Source of the DNA: Nitrospirota bacterium
GTDB lineage: Bacteria; Nitrospirota; Thermodesulfovibrionia; Thermodesulfovibrionales; Dissulfurispiraceae
NCBI GenBank assembly: GCA_021791055.1
Contig: JAJYXI010000028.1
Coordinates: 1 to 64,000, forward strand
Reading direction: 5' to 3'
Length of the DNA stretch: 64,000 nt
In this document: positions 33,052 through 42,368 of the stretch, in pieces
How the letters are laid out: every line of letters begins with the position of its first letter
How positions within the stretch are numbered: the stretch's first letter is position 1
Position numbers and translations under genes: made by a program
Notes under the pieces: generated by a model
Told to the model about the DNA's origin: nothing
The model's database searches: none
The model's input: the letters and a program-made list of their open reading frames with translations, nothing else

Positions 33052-34436
33052 TGATAGCAGGCACTCACAGCGGCTGCGGCAAGACGACTGCAACCTTGGG
33101 CATGCTTGCTGCATTGAAGAAAAAGGGATTGGAAGTCCAGCCATTCAAGGCAGGGCCTGATTTCATAGACACAGGACTTCACAGGATTATTACGGGCAAG
33201 CCGTCAAGAAACCTCGACTTATGGATGTGCGGTAAGGATTATATCCGGGATTGCTTCCATAAGTATTCTCAGGATGCGGATATATCCATTATAGAGGGAG
33301 TTATGGGTTTGTATGACGGAGATTTCAATACGGCAAAACTGGCAGATGTGCTTAATTTGCCTATTATCTTGGTTGTCGATGCCTATGGCATGGCAGAGAG
33401 CGCGGGCGCCGTGGTAAAAGGCTTTATGGAATACAAAAACCCAAGTTTAATCGCAGGCATAATCTTTAATCGGGTAGCATCGGAGAAGCATTACAGAAGG
33501 CTTAGAAACAGTATCCATGATATTGAGGTTTTAGGCTATCTCCCGAGGAATTTGGATTTTGAGATTCCTCACAGACATTTAGGACTGACCATTGCTGAAG
33601 AAAACCCTCTCACGGAAAAAAATATAGAAAGGCTTGCAGAGACGGTATTGGAACATGTGGATGTTGATGCAATATTGCATCAAGGGGCAAGGGTCAAGAT
33701 GTTGAACGACTTAAACGATTTGAACGATTTGAATGTTCAAGCAGTTCAAAAAGTTCAAATTGCCCCCTGCCCCCTGCCCCTTGCCCCTTCTGTAAGAATC
33801 GCCGTTGCTTATGACAGGGCATTCTGTTTTTATTATGAAGATAATTTGGACTTATTAAGAGATGCCGGAGCAGAAATAGTAACATTCAGTCCCATTTCCG
33901 ATACCAAAATCCCTGAAAATGCAGATGCCTTATATATCGGAGGTGGTTATCCGGAGCTTCATGCAAGGGATTTATCCCAGAATACATTCATGCTTGAATC
34001 TATCTATAACTGGGCAGATTCAGGAAAGCCGGTTTATGCCGAATGCGGCGGCCTGATGTATCTGTCACAGGGAATTCATGACTTTGAAGGGAATTTTTTC
34101 AAAATGATAGGCGTCTTCCCATTCGAGACAGTTATGAGAAAAGGCAGGCCGCACCTTGGTTATCGGGAAGTCCAACTAAAGGATAGCTGCATCATCGGGA
34201 AAGAGGGAGCTACGATAAAAGGGCACGAGTTTCACTATTCAGAGATAAAGGACAGAATCCAGAACACAGAATACAGAATACAGAAAAAAATTTATTCAGT
34301 AAAGGATAGTAATGGTCAGGATGTTCGGGATGAAGGTTACAGAGTTAAAAACACGATTGGAAGTTACATACACATCCATTTCGGCAGCAACCCTGACATC
34401 GCAGGGAATTTTATAGATCTTATAAAGGAGCATTAA
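33039..34436 (+). CDS. cbiA: cobyrinate a,c-diamide synthase
   Basis: [66 protein letters not shown]. Confidence 0.95.
   Translation: [465 protein letters not shown]
33701..33790. repeat. compound array in cbiA: ~9-bp (AACGATTTG)n, GTTCAAA-type, then 7-bp (CCCCCTG/CCCCTTG)n
   Basis: GTTGAACGACTTAAACGATTTGAACGATTTGAATGTTC...TGCCCCCTGCCCCCTGCCCCTTGCCCCTTC; encodes [29 protein letters not shown]. Confidence 0.92.
34252..34285. repeat. 7-bp array (CAGAAYA)n in cbiA
   Basis: CAGAATCCAGAACACAGAATACAGAATACAG; encodes [10 protein letters not shown]. Confidence 0.92.
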
Positions 34437-35464
34437 TGGAAAACATAATATTGATAGGGCACGGCAGTCCTAAGAAAGACGCCAACAACATCGAGCTTGC
34501 AGGCAGGCTTCTGCATACCGCAATACATCCCAACTGCACAAACAACTGCGTAAAGGTGGCATATCTCCAGTTTGCAGAGCCTGAGATTGCAGATGCAATA
34601 AAGGAGTGCGTCCATGGCGGAGTAAAAAGGATAATCATACATCCCTATTTCTTGAGCAGCGGAATGCATGTCACGAAGGATATCCCTGAGATAATAAAAG
34701 AGGCAGAGGAGATGTATCCTGATACGGAATTTATTTACACAGAGCCTCTCGGCATCCACGAAAAATTAGTGCATGTGGTGATGGAAAGGATATATGCGGC
34801 AAATGGCTTGCCTCCTCAGGATATTGAAAAGAGGAGCTTTGAGATAATATCAGAGGAGCTTGATTTCAGTGATATACCGCCGGAGCAGCTGCCCATTATA
34901 AAAAGAGTAATACATTCCACTGCCGACTTTGAATTCAAGAATACGCTCATGTTCCATCCCGATGCTATAAAGACAGGGATGGATGCGATAAAGTCAGGCA
35001 GAGACATACTCACAGATATTGAAATGGTGAAGACAGGAATAAACAAGAAGCTCCTCGAAAAGTGGGGAGGAAAGGTCATCTGCAATATACAGAACACAGA
35101 GCACAGAACACAGAGCACAGACAATAAAACAAGAGCAGAGATGGGAATAGAAAAAGCGTTAAAGGAAAACAGCAATATCGGCATCATAGCTATCGGAAAT
35201 GCGCCCACTGCATTATTGAAAGTTATTGAAATTTTTACCCCCCCTACTCCCCCCTTTAGTAAGGGGGGGACAGGGGGGGTGTTCACCGATTCACCGATTC
35301 TTGTGGTTGGCGTGCCTGTTGGATTCGTTAAGGCATTGGAATCAAAGGCGCTGCTTGCAGCACAGAAATTTCCATTTATAACCAATTTGAGCAGGAAAGG
35401 CGGCACGCCTGTAGCCGTAGCAATCGTAAATGCATTATTAAAAATGTCAGAGGAGGAAAAATGA
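34436..35464 (+). CDS. CbiX-like sirohydrochlorin cobaltochelatase fused to CbiC cobalt-precorrin-8 methylmutase
   Basis: N-term IILIGHGSPKKDANN...RIIIHPYFLSSGMHVTKDIPE (CbiX-S); C-term IKRVIHSTADFEFKNTLMFHPDAI...VVGVPVGFVKALESK (CbiC). Confidence 0.92.
   Translation: MENIILIGHGSPKKDANNIELAGRLLHTAIHPNCTNNCVKVAYLQFAEPEIADAIKECVHGGVKRIIIHPYFLSSGMHVTKDIPEIIKEAEEMYPDTEFIYTEPLGIHEKLVHVVMERIYAANGLPPQDIEKRSFEIISEELDFSDIPPEQLPIIKRVIHSTADFEFKNTLMFHPDAIKTGMDAIKSGRDILTDIEMVKTGINKKLLEKWGGKVICNIQNTEHRTQSTDNKTRAEMGIEKALKENSNIGIIAIGNAPTALLKVIEIFTPPTPPFSKGGTGGVFTDSPILVVGVPVGFVKALESKALLAAQKFPFITNLSRKGGTPVAVAIVNALLKMSEEEK
35088..35121. repeat. 7-bp array (ACAGAAC)n in cbiX-cbiC
   Basis: ACAGAACACAGAGCACAGAACACAGAGCACAG; encodes QNTEHRTQSTD. 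Confidence 0.92.
35237..35280. repeat. GC-run palindrome copy 1 (inside cbiX-cbiC)
   Basis: ACCCCCCCTACTCCCCCCTTTAGTAAGGGGGGGACAGGGGGGGT; encodes TPPTPPFSKGGTGGV. Confidence 0.95.
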
Positions 35465-36273
35465 AAAGACAGAACACAGAACACAGAACACAGAAGTCAG
35501 AAAGCAAAGTTAAAAACTATGGAATGTTATCGTTAATTGCTTTTTTACTGTTCACTGTTCACTATTCACTATTCGCTGTCTCTGAGGCTTATGCCATGCA
35601 CATTTCAGAGGGCATACTTCCTTTTAATTGGGCAGCGCTGTGGTTTGTGGTTGCACTGCCATTTGTTGCTTACGGGCTGTATAAGCTAAAAAAACTTTCT
35701 GCCGTTGACCTGTCATTTAAACCCCTTGTTGGACTGATGGCAGCAGTTGTCTTCATCATCTCATGCATGCCAATACCCGTGCCGACAGCAGGCACATGCT
35801 CCCACCCATGCGGGACAGGAATATCAGGGATACTTGTCGGCCCCGCTATCAGCATACTGATTACAGCAGTGGCATTGCTTATTCAGGCACTCTTTCTCGC
35901 CCACGGAGGGTTAAGCACATGGGGCGCAGATATAGTATCTATGGGAATAATGGGCTCCTTCGCAGGTTTCTTAACCTTTAAAATATTGCGCTCGATGAAA
36001 ATAAACATGGCAGTCTCAGGATTCCTGGCAGGACTCTTTGCAGACTGGGCAACATACATTACCACATCAGTTGAACTTGCATCGGGCATAAAAGGAGACT
36101 CTCCATTTGTACCACTTTTTACGAAGATACTTATAGCCTTTATACCTACCCAGCTTCCTCTTGGAATTCTTGAGGGAGCAATGACAGCAGGCATGGTTGT
36201 CCTGCTTTACAAGAAGCGCCCCGACCTTCTTGTAAAAATGCGTGTCTTAAAACCGGAGGAGGTGACAGCATGA
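35461..36273 (+). CDS. cbiM: energy-coupling factor cobalt transporter substrate-binding subunit CbiM
   Basis: AMHISEGILPFNWAALWFV, SCMPIPVPTAGTCSHPCGTGI, PTQLPLGILEGAMTAGM; repeat-encoded N-terminus (KRQNTEHRTQKSESKV and [12 protein letters not shown]). Confidence 0.95.
   Translation: MKRQNTEHRTQKSESKVKNYGMLSLIAFLLFTVHYSLFAVSEAYAMHISEGILPFNWAALWFVVALPFVAYGLYKLKKLSAVDLSFKPLVGLMAAVVFIISCMPIPVPTAGTCSHPCGTGISGILVGPAISILITAVALLIQALFLAHGGLSTWGADIVSMGIMGSFAGFLTFKILRSMKINMAVSGFLAGLFADWATYITTSVELASGIKGDSPFVPLFTKILIAFIPTQLPLGILEGAMTAGMVVLLYKKRPDLLVKMRVLKPEEVTA
35468..35580. repeat. two 7-bp arrays in cbiM 5' end
   Basis: GACAGAACACAGAACACAGAACACAGAAG (35468-35503) and CTGTTCACTGTTCACTATTCACTATTCGCTG (35547-35580). 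Confidence 0.92.
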
Positions 36274-36614
36274 AGTTCGGAGTTCAGAGTTTAGAGTTTA
36301 GAGTTAAAATAAAAACACTATTGCTCTTTTGCACTGCTGCACTATTGCTCATCTTCTTCAGCCTTCAGCCTTTTGCCTTCGGTGCTGAGAAATGGCCTGG
36401 TGTTGACGAATCCGTGGTCGAAAAATTTGCAAAGGAGCACGGCAGAGAGGCAAGGGAGCCGCTTATTAATACAGACCAGGGAGACCTGCTGCTCTTTGTA
36501 TTTCTGGTCGCAGGCACAGCCGGAGGGTTTGCAGCAGGATATTACTGGAGAACCCTGACAGAGGTCAGAAGCAGGAAATCAGAAGTCAGAATACAGACTA
36601 CAGAAGACAGATAG
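36270..36614 (+). CDS. cbiN: CbiN-like cobalt transporter accessory subunit
   Basis: PGVDESVVEKFAKEHGREAREPLINTDQGDLLLFVFLVAGTAGGFAAGYYW between cbiM and cbiQ; both ends are repeat-encoded. Confidence 0.75.
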   Translation: MKFGVQSLEFRVKIKTLLLFCTAALLLIFFSLQPFAFGAEKWPGVDESVVEKFAKEHGREAREPLINTDQGDLLLFVFLVAGTAGGFAAGYYWRTLTEVRSRKSEVRIQTTEDR

Positions 36615-36620
36615 AGAGAC

Positions 36621-37388
36621 ATGGAACTATTTTCTGAATATTTTAAGAAAGACCACATCCTTTCAAGGATTGATGCAAGGGTAAAGCTCCTTGTTGCTCT
36701 GACCATTCTTATCATGGTCTTAAGCTATAAGGGGTTTGTCCTTCCAGCGCTGGTGACCTTGTTTTGCCTGTTTTTATGCATTACAATGAAAGTGCCTTTA
36801 AGGGTCTTTATGCTAAGGTTCTCAGAGCCTGTCTTTATCGCATCCATAATACTCTTTTTAAAACTGTTTTTTTCAGGAAAGGATGTCCTTTTCTCCATCT
36901 CACTTCCTGCTTCTCACTTCTCACTTTTTACTTTAACAGGATATAAAGACGGACTTATGGACGGGCTGATGATTGCAATCAGAATTTTAGGCGCCGTATC
37001 GATAGTTGCTGTAATGGGACTTTCCACGCCGTTTACAGAATTCATTGCAGGCCTTTCGTGGCTAAGGGTTCCAAAGGGGTTCATAGAGGTATTGATGTTT
37101 GCGTACAGATATATTTTTGTGCTCTTTGAGGATGCAATGGTCATTTATAATGCACAGAAAAACCGCCTCGGCTACTCAAACATAAGACGGGGATTGGGTT
37201 CATTCAGCGCTCTAACAGGCTCTCTTATTCTCAAGGCATTTGAACACAGTCATAATATCACAACAGCAATGATACAAAGGGGTTATGACGGCAATATGCC
37301 TATGCTGAAACATAAGCCGTTTAAATTGTCAGAGGTTGTCGTCTCGGTACTATTTATAACCGTAATGGGATTTGTATGGAAGATATAA
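36621..37388 (+). CDS. cbiQ: ECF cobalt transporter transmembrane protein CbiQ
   Basis: DARVKLLVALTILIMVLSYKG, LRVPKGFIEVLMFAYRYIFVLFEDA, MIQRGYDG. Confidence 0.93.
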   Translation: MELFSEYFKKDHILSRIDARVKLLVALTILIMVLSYKGFVLPALVTLFCLFLCITMKVPLRVFMLRFSEPVFIASIILFLKLFFSGKDVLFSISLPASHFSLFTLTGYKDGLMDGLMIAIRILGAVSIVAVMGLSTPFTEFIAGLSWLRVPKGFIEVLMFAYRYIFVLFEDAMVIYNAQKNRLGYSNIRRGLGSFSALTGSLILKAFEHSHNITTAMIQRGYDGNMPMLKHKPFKLSEVVVSVLFITVMGFVWKI

Positions 37389-38257
37389 AAACAAGACAGA
37401 ACACAGAAGACAGAACGCAGATAAAGGGCATTCGCATATCAGTGAAAATAGATTCCTTCAAATATCCTGACGGGACGACTGCCCTGTATGATATAAGCCT
37501 CGAGATAAAAAGAGGCGAATTCATCGGCATACTCGGTTCGAATGGTTCAGGAAAAACAACCCTGTTAAAGGTAATAGACGGACTGATGAAGGACTTTGAA
37601 GGCAACATTCTTCTTGATGGAGCTAATATTAAAAAACTTTCTCCGAAGGAGATTTATAAAAAGGTCGGTCTTGTTTTTCAAAATCCAGACGACCAGCTCT
37701 TTGCCACAACCGTATTTGAAGATGTGGCATTCGGGCCGATAAATATGGGATTCCCTGAAGATGAGGTTATAAGCCGTGTAACCACTGCCCTTAAAGATGT
37801 TGATATGAACGGCCATGCAAAAAAATCCATTCACAACCTCAGCTTCGGACAGAAGAAAAGGGTATGTATTGCAGGACTTCTTGCGATGGGACATGAGATG
37901 CTTCTCCTTGATGAGCCGACTGCCGGATTAGACCCGATGGGAGAGTATAAAATGATGAACCTTCTGAAGAAGCTCAATAAGGAAAACGGAGTGACTATTG
38001 TCATGGCTACGCACAGCGTTGACCTCGTTCCATTATTCCTCAACAGGCTTTATATTTTAAGCAAGGGGCATATTATCAGAGGCGGCATACCGGAGGATGT
38101 ATTTACAGCTCCGGAGGATATGTCAAATGTAAAACTGAGGCTTCCGCAGATTGCAGAGCTGATTTACAAACTAAAGCATGAGGATAATATCCCTTTCGAA
38201 AAAATCCCGCTCACTATTGGCGAGGCAAGAAGGGAGATTGTGAGGTTATATGCGTAG
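37376..38257 (+). CDS. cbiO: ECF cobalt transporter ATPase CbiO
   Basis: Walker A GSNGSGKTTL, signature LSFGQKKRVCIAGLLAM, Walker B LLLDEPTAGLDP. Confidence 0.95.
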   Translation: MEDIKTRQNTEDRTQIKGIRISVKIDSFKYPDGTTALYDISLEIKRGEFIGILGSNGSGKTTLLKVIDGLMKDFEGNILLDGANIKKLSPKEIYKKVGLVFQNPDDQLFATTVFEDVAFGPINMGFPEDEVISRVTTALKDVDMNGHAKKSIHNLSFGQKKRVCIAGLLAMGHEMLLLDEPTAGLDPMGEYKMMNLLKKLNKENGVTIVMATHSVDLVPLFLNRLYILSKGHIIRGGIPEDVFTAPEDMSNVKLRLPQIAELIYKLKHEDNIPFEKIPLTIGEARREIVRLYA

Positions 38258-38768
38258 AGGATATATACAAGTATATACAGGTAACAGCAAAGGCAAAACC
38301 ACAGCAGCCCTTGGTCTCGCATTGAGGGCAGCAGGCGCAGGACTTAAAATATTCATTGCCCAGTTTATTAAAAAAAGGAGATGCAGCGAACATAAGGCGC
38401 TCGAAAGGTTTAAAGACCTGATTACTATCAATCAATACGGAACCGGCTTCTTAAAAGGCGAAAAACCGACAAAGTCAGAAATTGATGCTGCCAGAAAAGG
38501 ACTTGAAGAGGTGAAAAACATAATTTCATCTAAAACCTATGACATGGTGGTGCTGGATGAGATAAATGTTGCAGTTCACCACAAACTCCTGAATGTCGAA
38601 GACATTGTGGATCTGTTAAATTCCAGGCCTTTAAACACGGAGGTTGTTCTTACAGGAAGATATGCCGATGAGAAAATTATAGAAATGGCAGACCTTGTCA
38701 CAGAAATGAAGGAAATAAAGCATTACTACAAAAAAGGCGTAAAAGCGAGAAGGGGCATTGAACACTAA
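38250..38768 (+). CDS. cobO: cob(I)yrinic acid a,c-diamide adenosyltransferase (CobO/BtuR)
   Basis: QVYTGNSKGKTTAALGLALRAAGAGLKIFIAQFIK, YDMVVLDEINVAVHHKLL, EVVLTGRYADEKIIEMADLVTEMKEIKHYYKKGVKARRGIE. Confidence 0.96.
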   Translation: MRRGYIQVYTGNSKGKTTAALGLALRAAGAGLKIFIAQFIKKRRCSEHKALERFKDLITINQYGTGFLKGEKPTKSEIDAARKGLEEVKNIISSKTYDMVVLDEINVAVHHKLLNVEDIVDLLNSRPLNTEVVLTGRYADEKIIEMADLVTEMKEIKHYYKKGVKARRGIEH

Positions 38769-38795
38769 CAAATAGACTGACAAAAAGGGGATAAA

Positions 38796-39575
38796 ATGAA
38801 AAAAATATATCTTATCGGCATAGGTACTGGCAATCCTGAACACCTCACGATTCAGGCTATAAATACATTTAAAAAGGTGAATGTCTTTTTTATTCTTGAG
38901 AAGGAGTCTGAAAAAAACGAAGACCTTGTTAAACTCAGGAAGGAGATATTACAAAGGTATCTGCCCGATGGAAGATATAGGGTTATGACAGTAAAGATTC
39001 CTGAAAGAAAAAAAGGAGGCAGGGAATTAGAGGTCTATAAAGAAAGGGTCGCCTCATGGAGAAAACAAAAGGCAGAGATTATATCTAACTTAATAAAACA
39101 GGAGATAGCTGATGGTGAAACAGGCGCCATTCTTATCTGGGGCGATCCTGCCCTTTATGACGGCCATATAGAGATACTCAATTATATCCTTAAAGAAGGA
39201 TGGGTAGATTTCGAATTTGAAGTTATACCGGGAATAACAAGCATGCAGGTATTGACAGCAAGGCATAAGATTCCCCTGAATTTCATTGGCGAGAGTATCC
39301 TTATCACTACTGGCAGGAGACTGAAAGAGATTCATCCTGATGATGTTAAAAATAGTGTGGTGCTGCTGGATAATTATCTAACTTACAGAAACTTTACGGA
39401 TGCAGACCTCAATATTTACTGGGGTGGTTATCTCGGAACAGAAGAAGAGATTCTCATTTCTGGCAGATTAAAGGAAGTCCTCGATGAGATTATAAGGACA
39501 AGGAATGAGGCAAAAAAGAATAACGGCTGGATAATGGAGACATATATTTTGAGGGCCCGGGACAATAATGAGTAA
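38796..39575 (+). CDS. cobF: precorrin-6A synthase (CobF)-like C1 methyltransferase
   Basis: MKKIYLIGIGTGNPEHLTIQAINTFKKVNVFFILEK, LIWGDPALYDGHIEIL, EVIPGITSMQVLTARHKIPLNFIGE, NIYWGGYLGTEEEILISGRL: CobF pattern. Confidence 0.85.
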   Translation: MKKIYLIGIGTGNPEHLTIQAINTFKKVNVFFILEKESEKNEDLVKLRKEILQRYLPDGRYRVMTVKIPERKKGGRELEVYKERVASWRKQKAEIISNLIKQEIADGETGAILIWGDPALYDGHIEILNYILKEGWVDFEFEVIPGITSMQVLTARHKIPLNFIGESILITTGRRLKEIHPDDVKNSVVLLDNYLTYRNFTDADLNIYWGGYLGTEEEILISGRLKEVLDEIIRTRNEAKKNNGWIMETYILRARDNNE

Positions 39576-40899
39576 TAAACTCTATGTAATAGGCATTGGC
39601 TATAAGCCACTTGATAAGAAAGCACGGGAGATTATTTCTCGTGCAGGCGTCATCCTTGCATCAAAGAGGCTATCTGAGGTCTTTAAAGGCTACGATGAAT
39701 TTGAGGCAGTTAAAGATAAAATCAAGGTGATCAATAACGTCGATGAAACAATTAACTTCATAAAGGCGATAGTTGAAGATACCCCCCCTACTCCCCCCCT
39801 TACCAAGGGGGGGAAGGGGGGGGTTATTCCCCTTATCAAGGGTGGGGTTGTCCTCCTTGCCTCTGGAGATCCCATGTTCTTCGGAATTGGAAGAAGGGCA
39901 GTAAAAGAATTCGGGAAAGACATGGTTGAGATACTGCCTGATTTATCAAGCATCCAGATGGCATTTTCACGGATAAAAGAGCCATGGGATAACGCATTTT
40001 TAATGAGCCTCCATGGAGGACCTGATCCTGAAAAAAGAAGGAGGCTGCCTTATGAGATAAAGGATATTCCGCTCTTGCTTCAGAGGCATAATAAAATTGC
40101 CATCCTTACTGATAAAGAAAACAACCCATCTGTTATTGCTAAAGGAATTGCCATCAGCCATCAGCCATCAGCCATAAGGATATATGTCTGTGAAAGGCTT
40201 GGCTATGCTGATGAGAAAATCACGGAAGGAACTCCGGAAGAGATTGCGGCAATGTCCTTTTCAGAGCCAAATATAGTCATAATTCAGCAGTTAGCCGTCA
40301 GCGGTCAGCCGTCAATAGTCACCTTCGGACTGAAAGAGAATGAAATCTCACATTCAAAGGGACTCATAACAAAGGACGAAGTCAGAGCCGTAACAATTCA
40401 TAAACTAAGGCTTCCCCAAAAGGGAGTATTTTGGGACATCGGCGCAGGCTCTGGTTCAGTATCAATAGAGACCGCAAGATTATATCCGGAATTAAAAGTG
40501 TTTGCTGTCGAAAAAGACGAAGAACAGATTAATCATATCAGAGAAAACAAGAAGAGATTTAATGCACCGAATATCGAAATAATAAAGGGAGAAGCCCCTG
40601 ATGCCTTGATAAACCTCCCACCCGCTGACAGGGCCTTCATTGGAGGCAGCAGCGGGAGGCTCGAAAAAATAATAGGCTTTATCGCTAAAATGTCGGTTAA
40701 AATTATTGTTATAAATGCAACTACAATAGAAACATTGAATGAGGCAATTCTGCATCTCAAAAATAATGGATTCGATGCGGAGATATCTGAAGTCTCTGTG
40801 TCAAGATCAAAAACCATCTCGGGCAGAAGGCACTTGAGTGCATTAAATCCAGTATTCATAATAGGCGGAGATACTATGTCTTCCTTGAAAGAGGATTAA
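39568..40899 (+). CDS. cbiET: bifunctional cobalt-precorrin-7 C5-methyltransferase / C15-methyltransferase-decarboxylase (CbiET fusion)
   Basis: CbiE part (LASGDPMFFGIGRRAVKEFG) then CbiT part (PQKGVFWDIGAGSGSVSIETARLYPELKVFAVEKDEEQ). Confidence 0.94.
   Translation: MSNKLYVIGIGYKPLDKKAREIISRAGVILASKRLSEVFKGYDEFEAVKDKIKVINNVDETINFIKAIVEDTPPTPPLTKGGKGGVIPLIKGGVVLLASGDPMFFGIGRRAVKEFGKDMVEILPDLSSIQMAFSRIKEPWDNAFLMSLHGGPDPEKRRRLPYEIKDIPLLLQRHNKIAILTDKENNPSVIAKGIAISHQPSAIRIYVCERLGYADEKITEGTPEEIAAMSFSEPNIVIIQQLAVSGQPSIVTFGLKENEISHSKGLITKDEVRAVTIHKLRLPQKGVFWDIGAGSGSVSIETARLYPELKVFAVEKDEEQINHIRENKKRFNAPNIEIIKGEAPDALINLPPADRAFIGGSSGRLEKIIGFIAKMSVKIIVINATTIETLNEAILHLKNNGFDAEISEVSVSRSKTISGRRHLSALNPVFIIGGDTMSSLKED
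39781..39824. repeat. GC-run palindrome copy 2 (inside cbiET)
   Basis: ACCCCCCCTACTCCCCCCCTTACCAAGGGGGGGAAGGGGGGGGT; encodes TPPTPPLTKGGKGGV; followed by degenerate partial copy CCCCTTATCAAGGGTGGGG. Confidence 0.95.
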
Positions 40900-41616
40900 A
40901 TGACAGGAAAACTTTATGTCATAGGGGTCGGCCCAGGAGACCCTGAGTTGCTGACACTAAAGGCAGTGCGTATACTCAAAGATATATCCTGTATCTGTGT
41001 CCCGAAAGGGAGGGAAGAGGGGAGCAGCCTCGCATTGTCCATTGTTGAGAAAGCTGTCAATATTAATGCCAAGGAGATAATAGAAGCCCATTTCCCCATG
41101 AGAAAGACAAAAGTTGTCGAACATGGTTGCGAATTGGATGCCAAGTGGCAGGAGACCATCGAGACCGTTTACAGCAGATTGAATAAAGGCACTGATACGG
41201 CATTCATCACCATCGGAGATCCAACAATCTACAGCACATTCTTCTATTTATACGACAAGCTCCTCGAACTCAATCCTGAACTCGATATCGAAATAATTCC
41301 AGGCGTGTCATCTATAAATACCGCAGCAGCAAGGGCAAATCTGTCCTTAAGCCTTGCGGATGAAAAGATCGCCATCCTCCCTGCAACCTACACTGATAAT
41401 ATAAAAGAGACGCTGAAGAGGTTTGATACTGTCGTTCTCATGAAGGTTCACAGGGTATTTGATAAAGTCCTGAAAATACTTGATGGGATGAATCTTACAG
41501 ATAATGCTGTTTATATCTCACGGGCAGGAATGGATGACGAAAAGATATTCAAAAACATAAGGGATATTAAAGAAAGCGACCTTAATTACTTTTCGGTGGT
41601 GATAATCAAGAAATGA
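40900..41616 (+). CDS. cbiL: (cobalt-)precorrin-2 C20-methyltransferase
   Basis: LYVIGVGPGDPELLTLKAVRILKD, TIGDPTIYSTFFYLYDKL, EIIPGVSSINTAAARANLSL. Confidence 0.94.
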   Translation: MTGKLYVIGVGPGDPELLTLKAVRILKDISCICVPKGREEGSSLALSIVEKAVNINAKEIIEAHFPMRKTKVVEHGCELDAKWQETIETVYSRLNKGTDTAFITIGDPTIYSTFFYLYDKLLELNPELDIEIIPGVSSINTAAARANLSLSLADEKIAILPATYTDNIKETLKRFDTVVLMKVHRVFDKVLKILDGMNLTDNAVYISRAGMDDEKIFKNIRDIKESDLNYFSVVIIKK

Positions 41617-42368
41617 GCAAGGTCTATTTCATAGGCGCAGGGCCCGGCGATCCGGAATTGATAACCATTAAAGGCAGGAAATTGCTTGATAACGCTGATG
41701 TCGTAATCTACGCGGGAAGCCTTGTTAATCCGGCGCTGTTAAAAGGTATTAAGGCAGCAATATATGATTCAGCAAAAATGACCCTCAATGAAATAATCGA
41801 GGTTGTTGAGAACTCCATAAACAAGGGGGGAACAGTTGTTAGGCTGCACACAGGTGATACATCTTTCTACAGTGCCATATCAGAGCAGATAGAAAAACTT
41901 CGTGCATTGGATATTGAATACGAGGTTGTTCCCGGCGTTTCTTCTGCAATGGCTGGCGCAGCAATTCTCGGCCAAGAGCTCACCATACCTGAGATCAGCC
42001 AGACGGTTATATTCACAAGGCTTGAAGGAAGAACGCCTGTGCCCGAAACAGAAAGGCTCAGCGATTTGGCAAAACATAAAGCAACAATGGTAATTTTTTT
42101 GAGTGTTGGCATGATTGAAAAAGTGAGGGATGAGCTTTTGCAGGGCTATTCAGGGGATACCCCAGTTGTAGTTATCGAAAAGGCATCATGGCCCGAGCAG
42201 AGGATTGTGAAAGGGATACTGAAGAATATTGCCGAAATGGTAAAAGATGCCGGCATCAAAAAGACCGCATTGATCTATGTAGGCGAATCATTAAAGGCCT
42301 CAGAGGTGTCTCTCGGCAAAGAATCAAAACTTTATGACAAGGATTTCGAGCATGAATACAGAAAATAA
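41613..42368 (+). CDS. cbiF: cobalt-precorrin-4 C11-methyltransferase
   Basis: VYFIGAGPGDPELITIKGRKLLDNADVVIYAGSLVNPALL, RLHTGDTSFYSAISEQI. Confidence 0.95.
   Translation: MSKVYFIGAGPGDPELITIKGRKLLDNADVVIYAGSLVNPALLKGIKAAIYDSAKMTLNEIIEVVENSINKGGTVVRLHTGDTSFYSAISEQIEKLRALDIEYEVVPGVSSAMAGAAILGQELTIPEISQTVIFTRLEGRTPVPETERLSDLAKHKATMVIFLSVGMIEKVRDELLQGYSGDTPVVVIEKASWPEQRIVKGILKNIAEMVKDAGIKKTALIYVGESLKASEVSLGKESKLYDKDFEHEYRK

Noticed and set aside
35237-35280. GC-run palindromes interpreted as Rho-independent terminators
   Set aside because: All copies are internal to CDSs in the middle of co-transcribed operons, lack a following U-run and maintain the reading frame.
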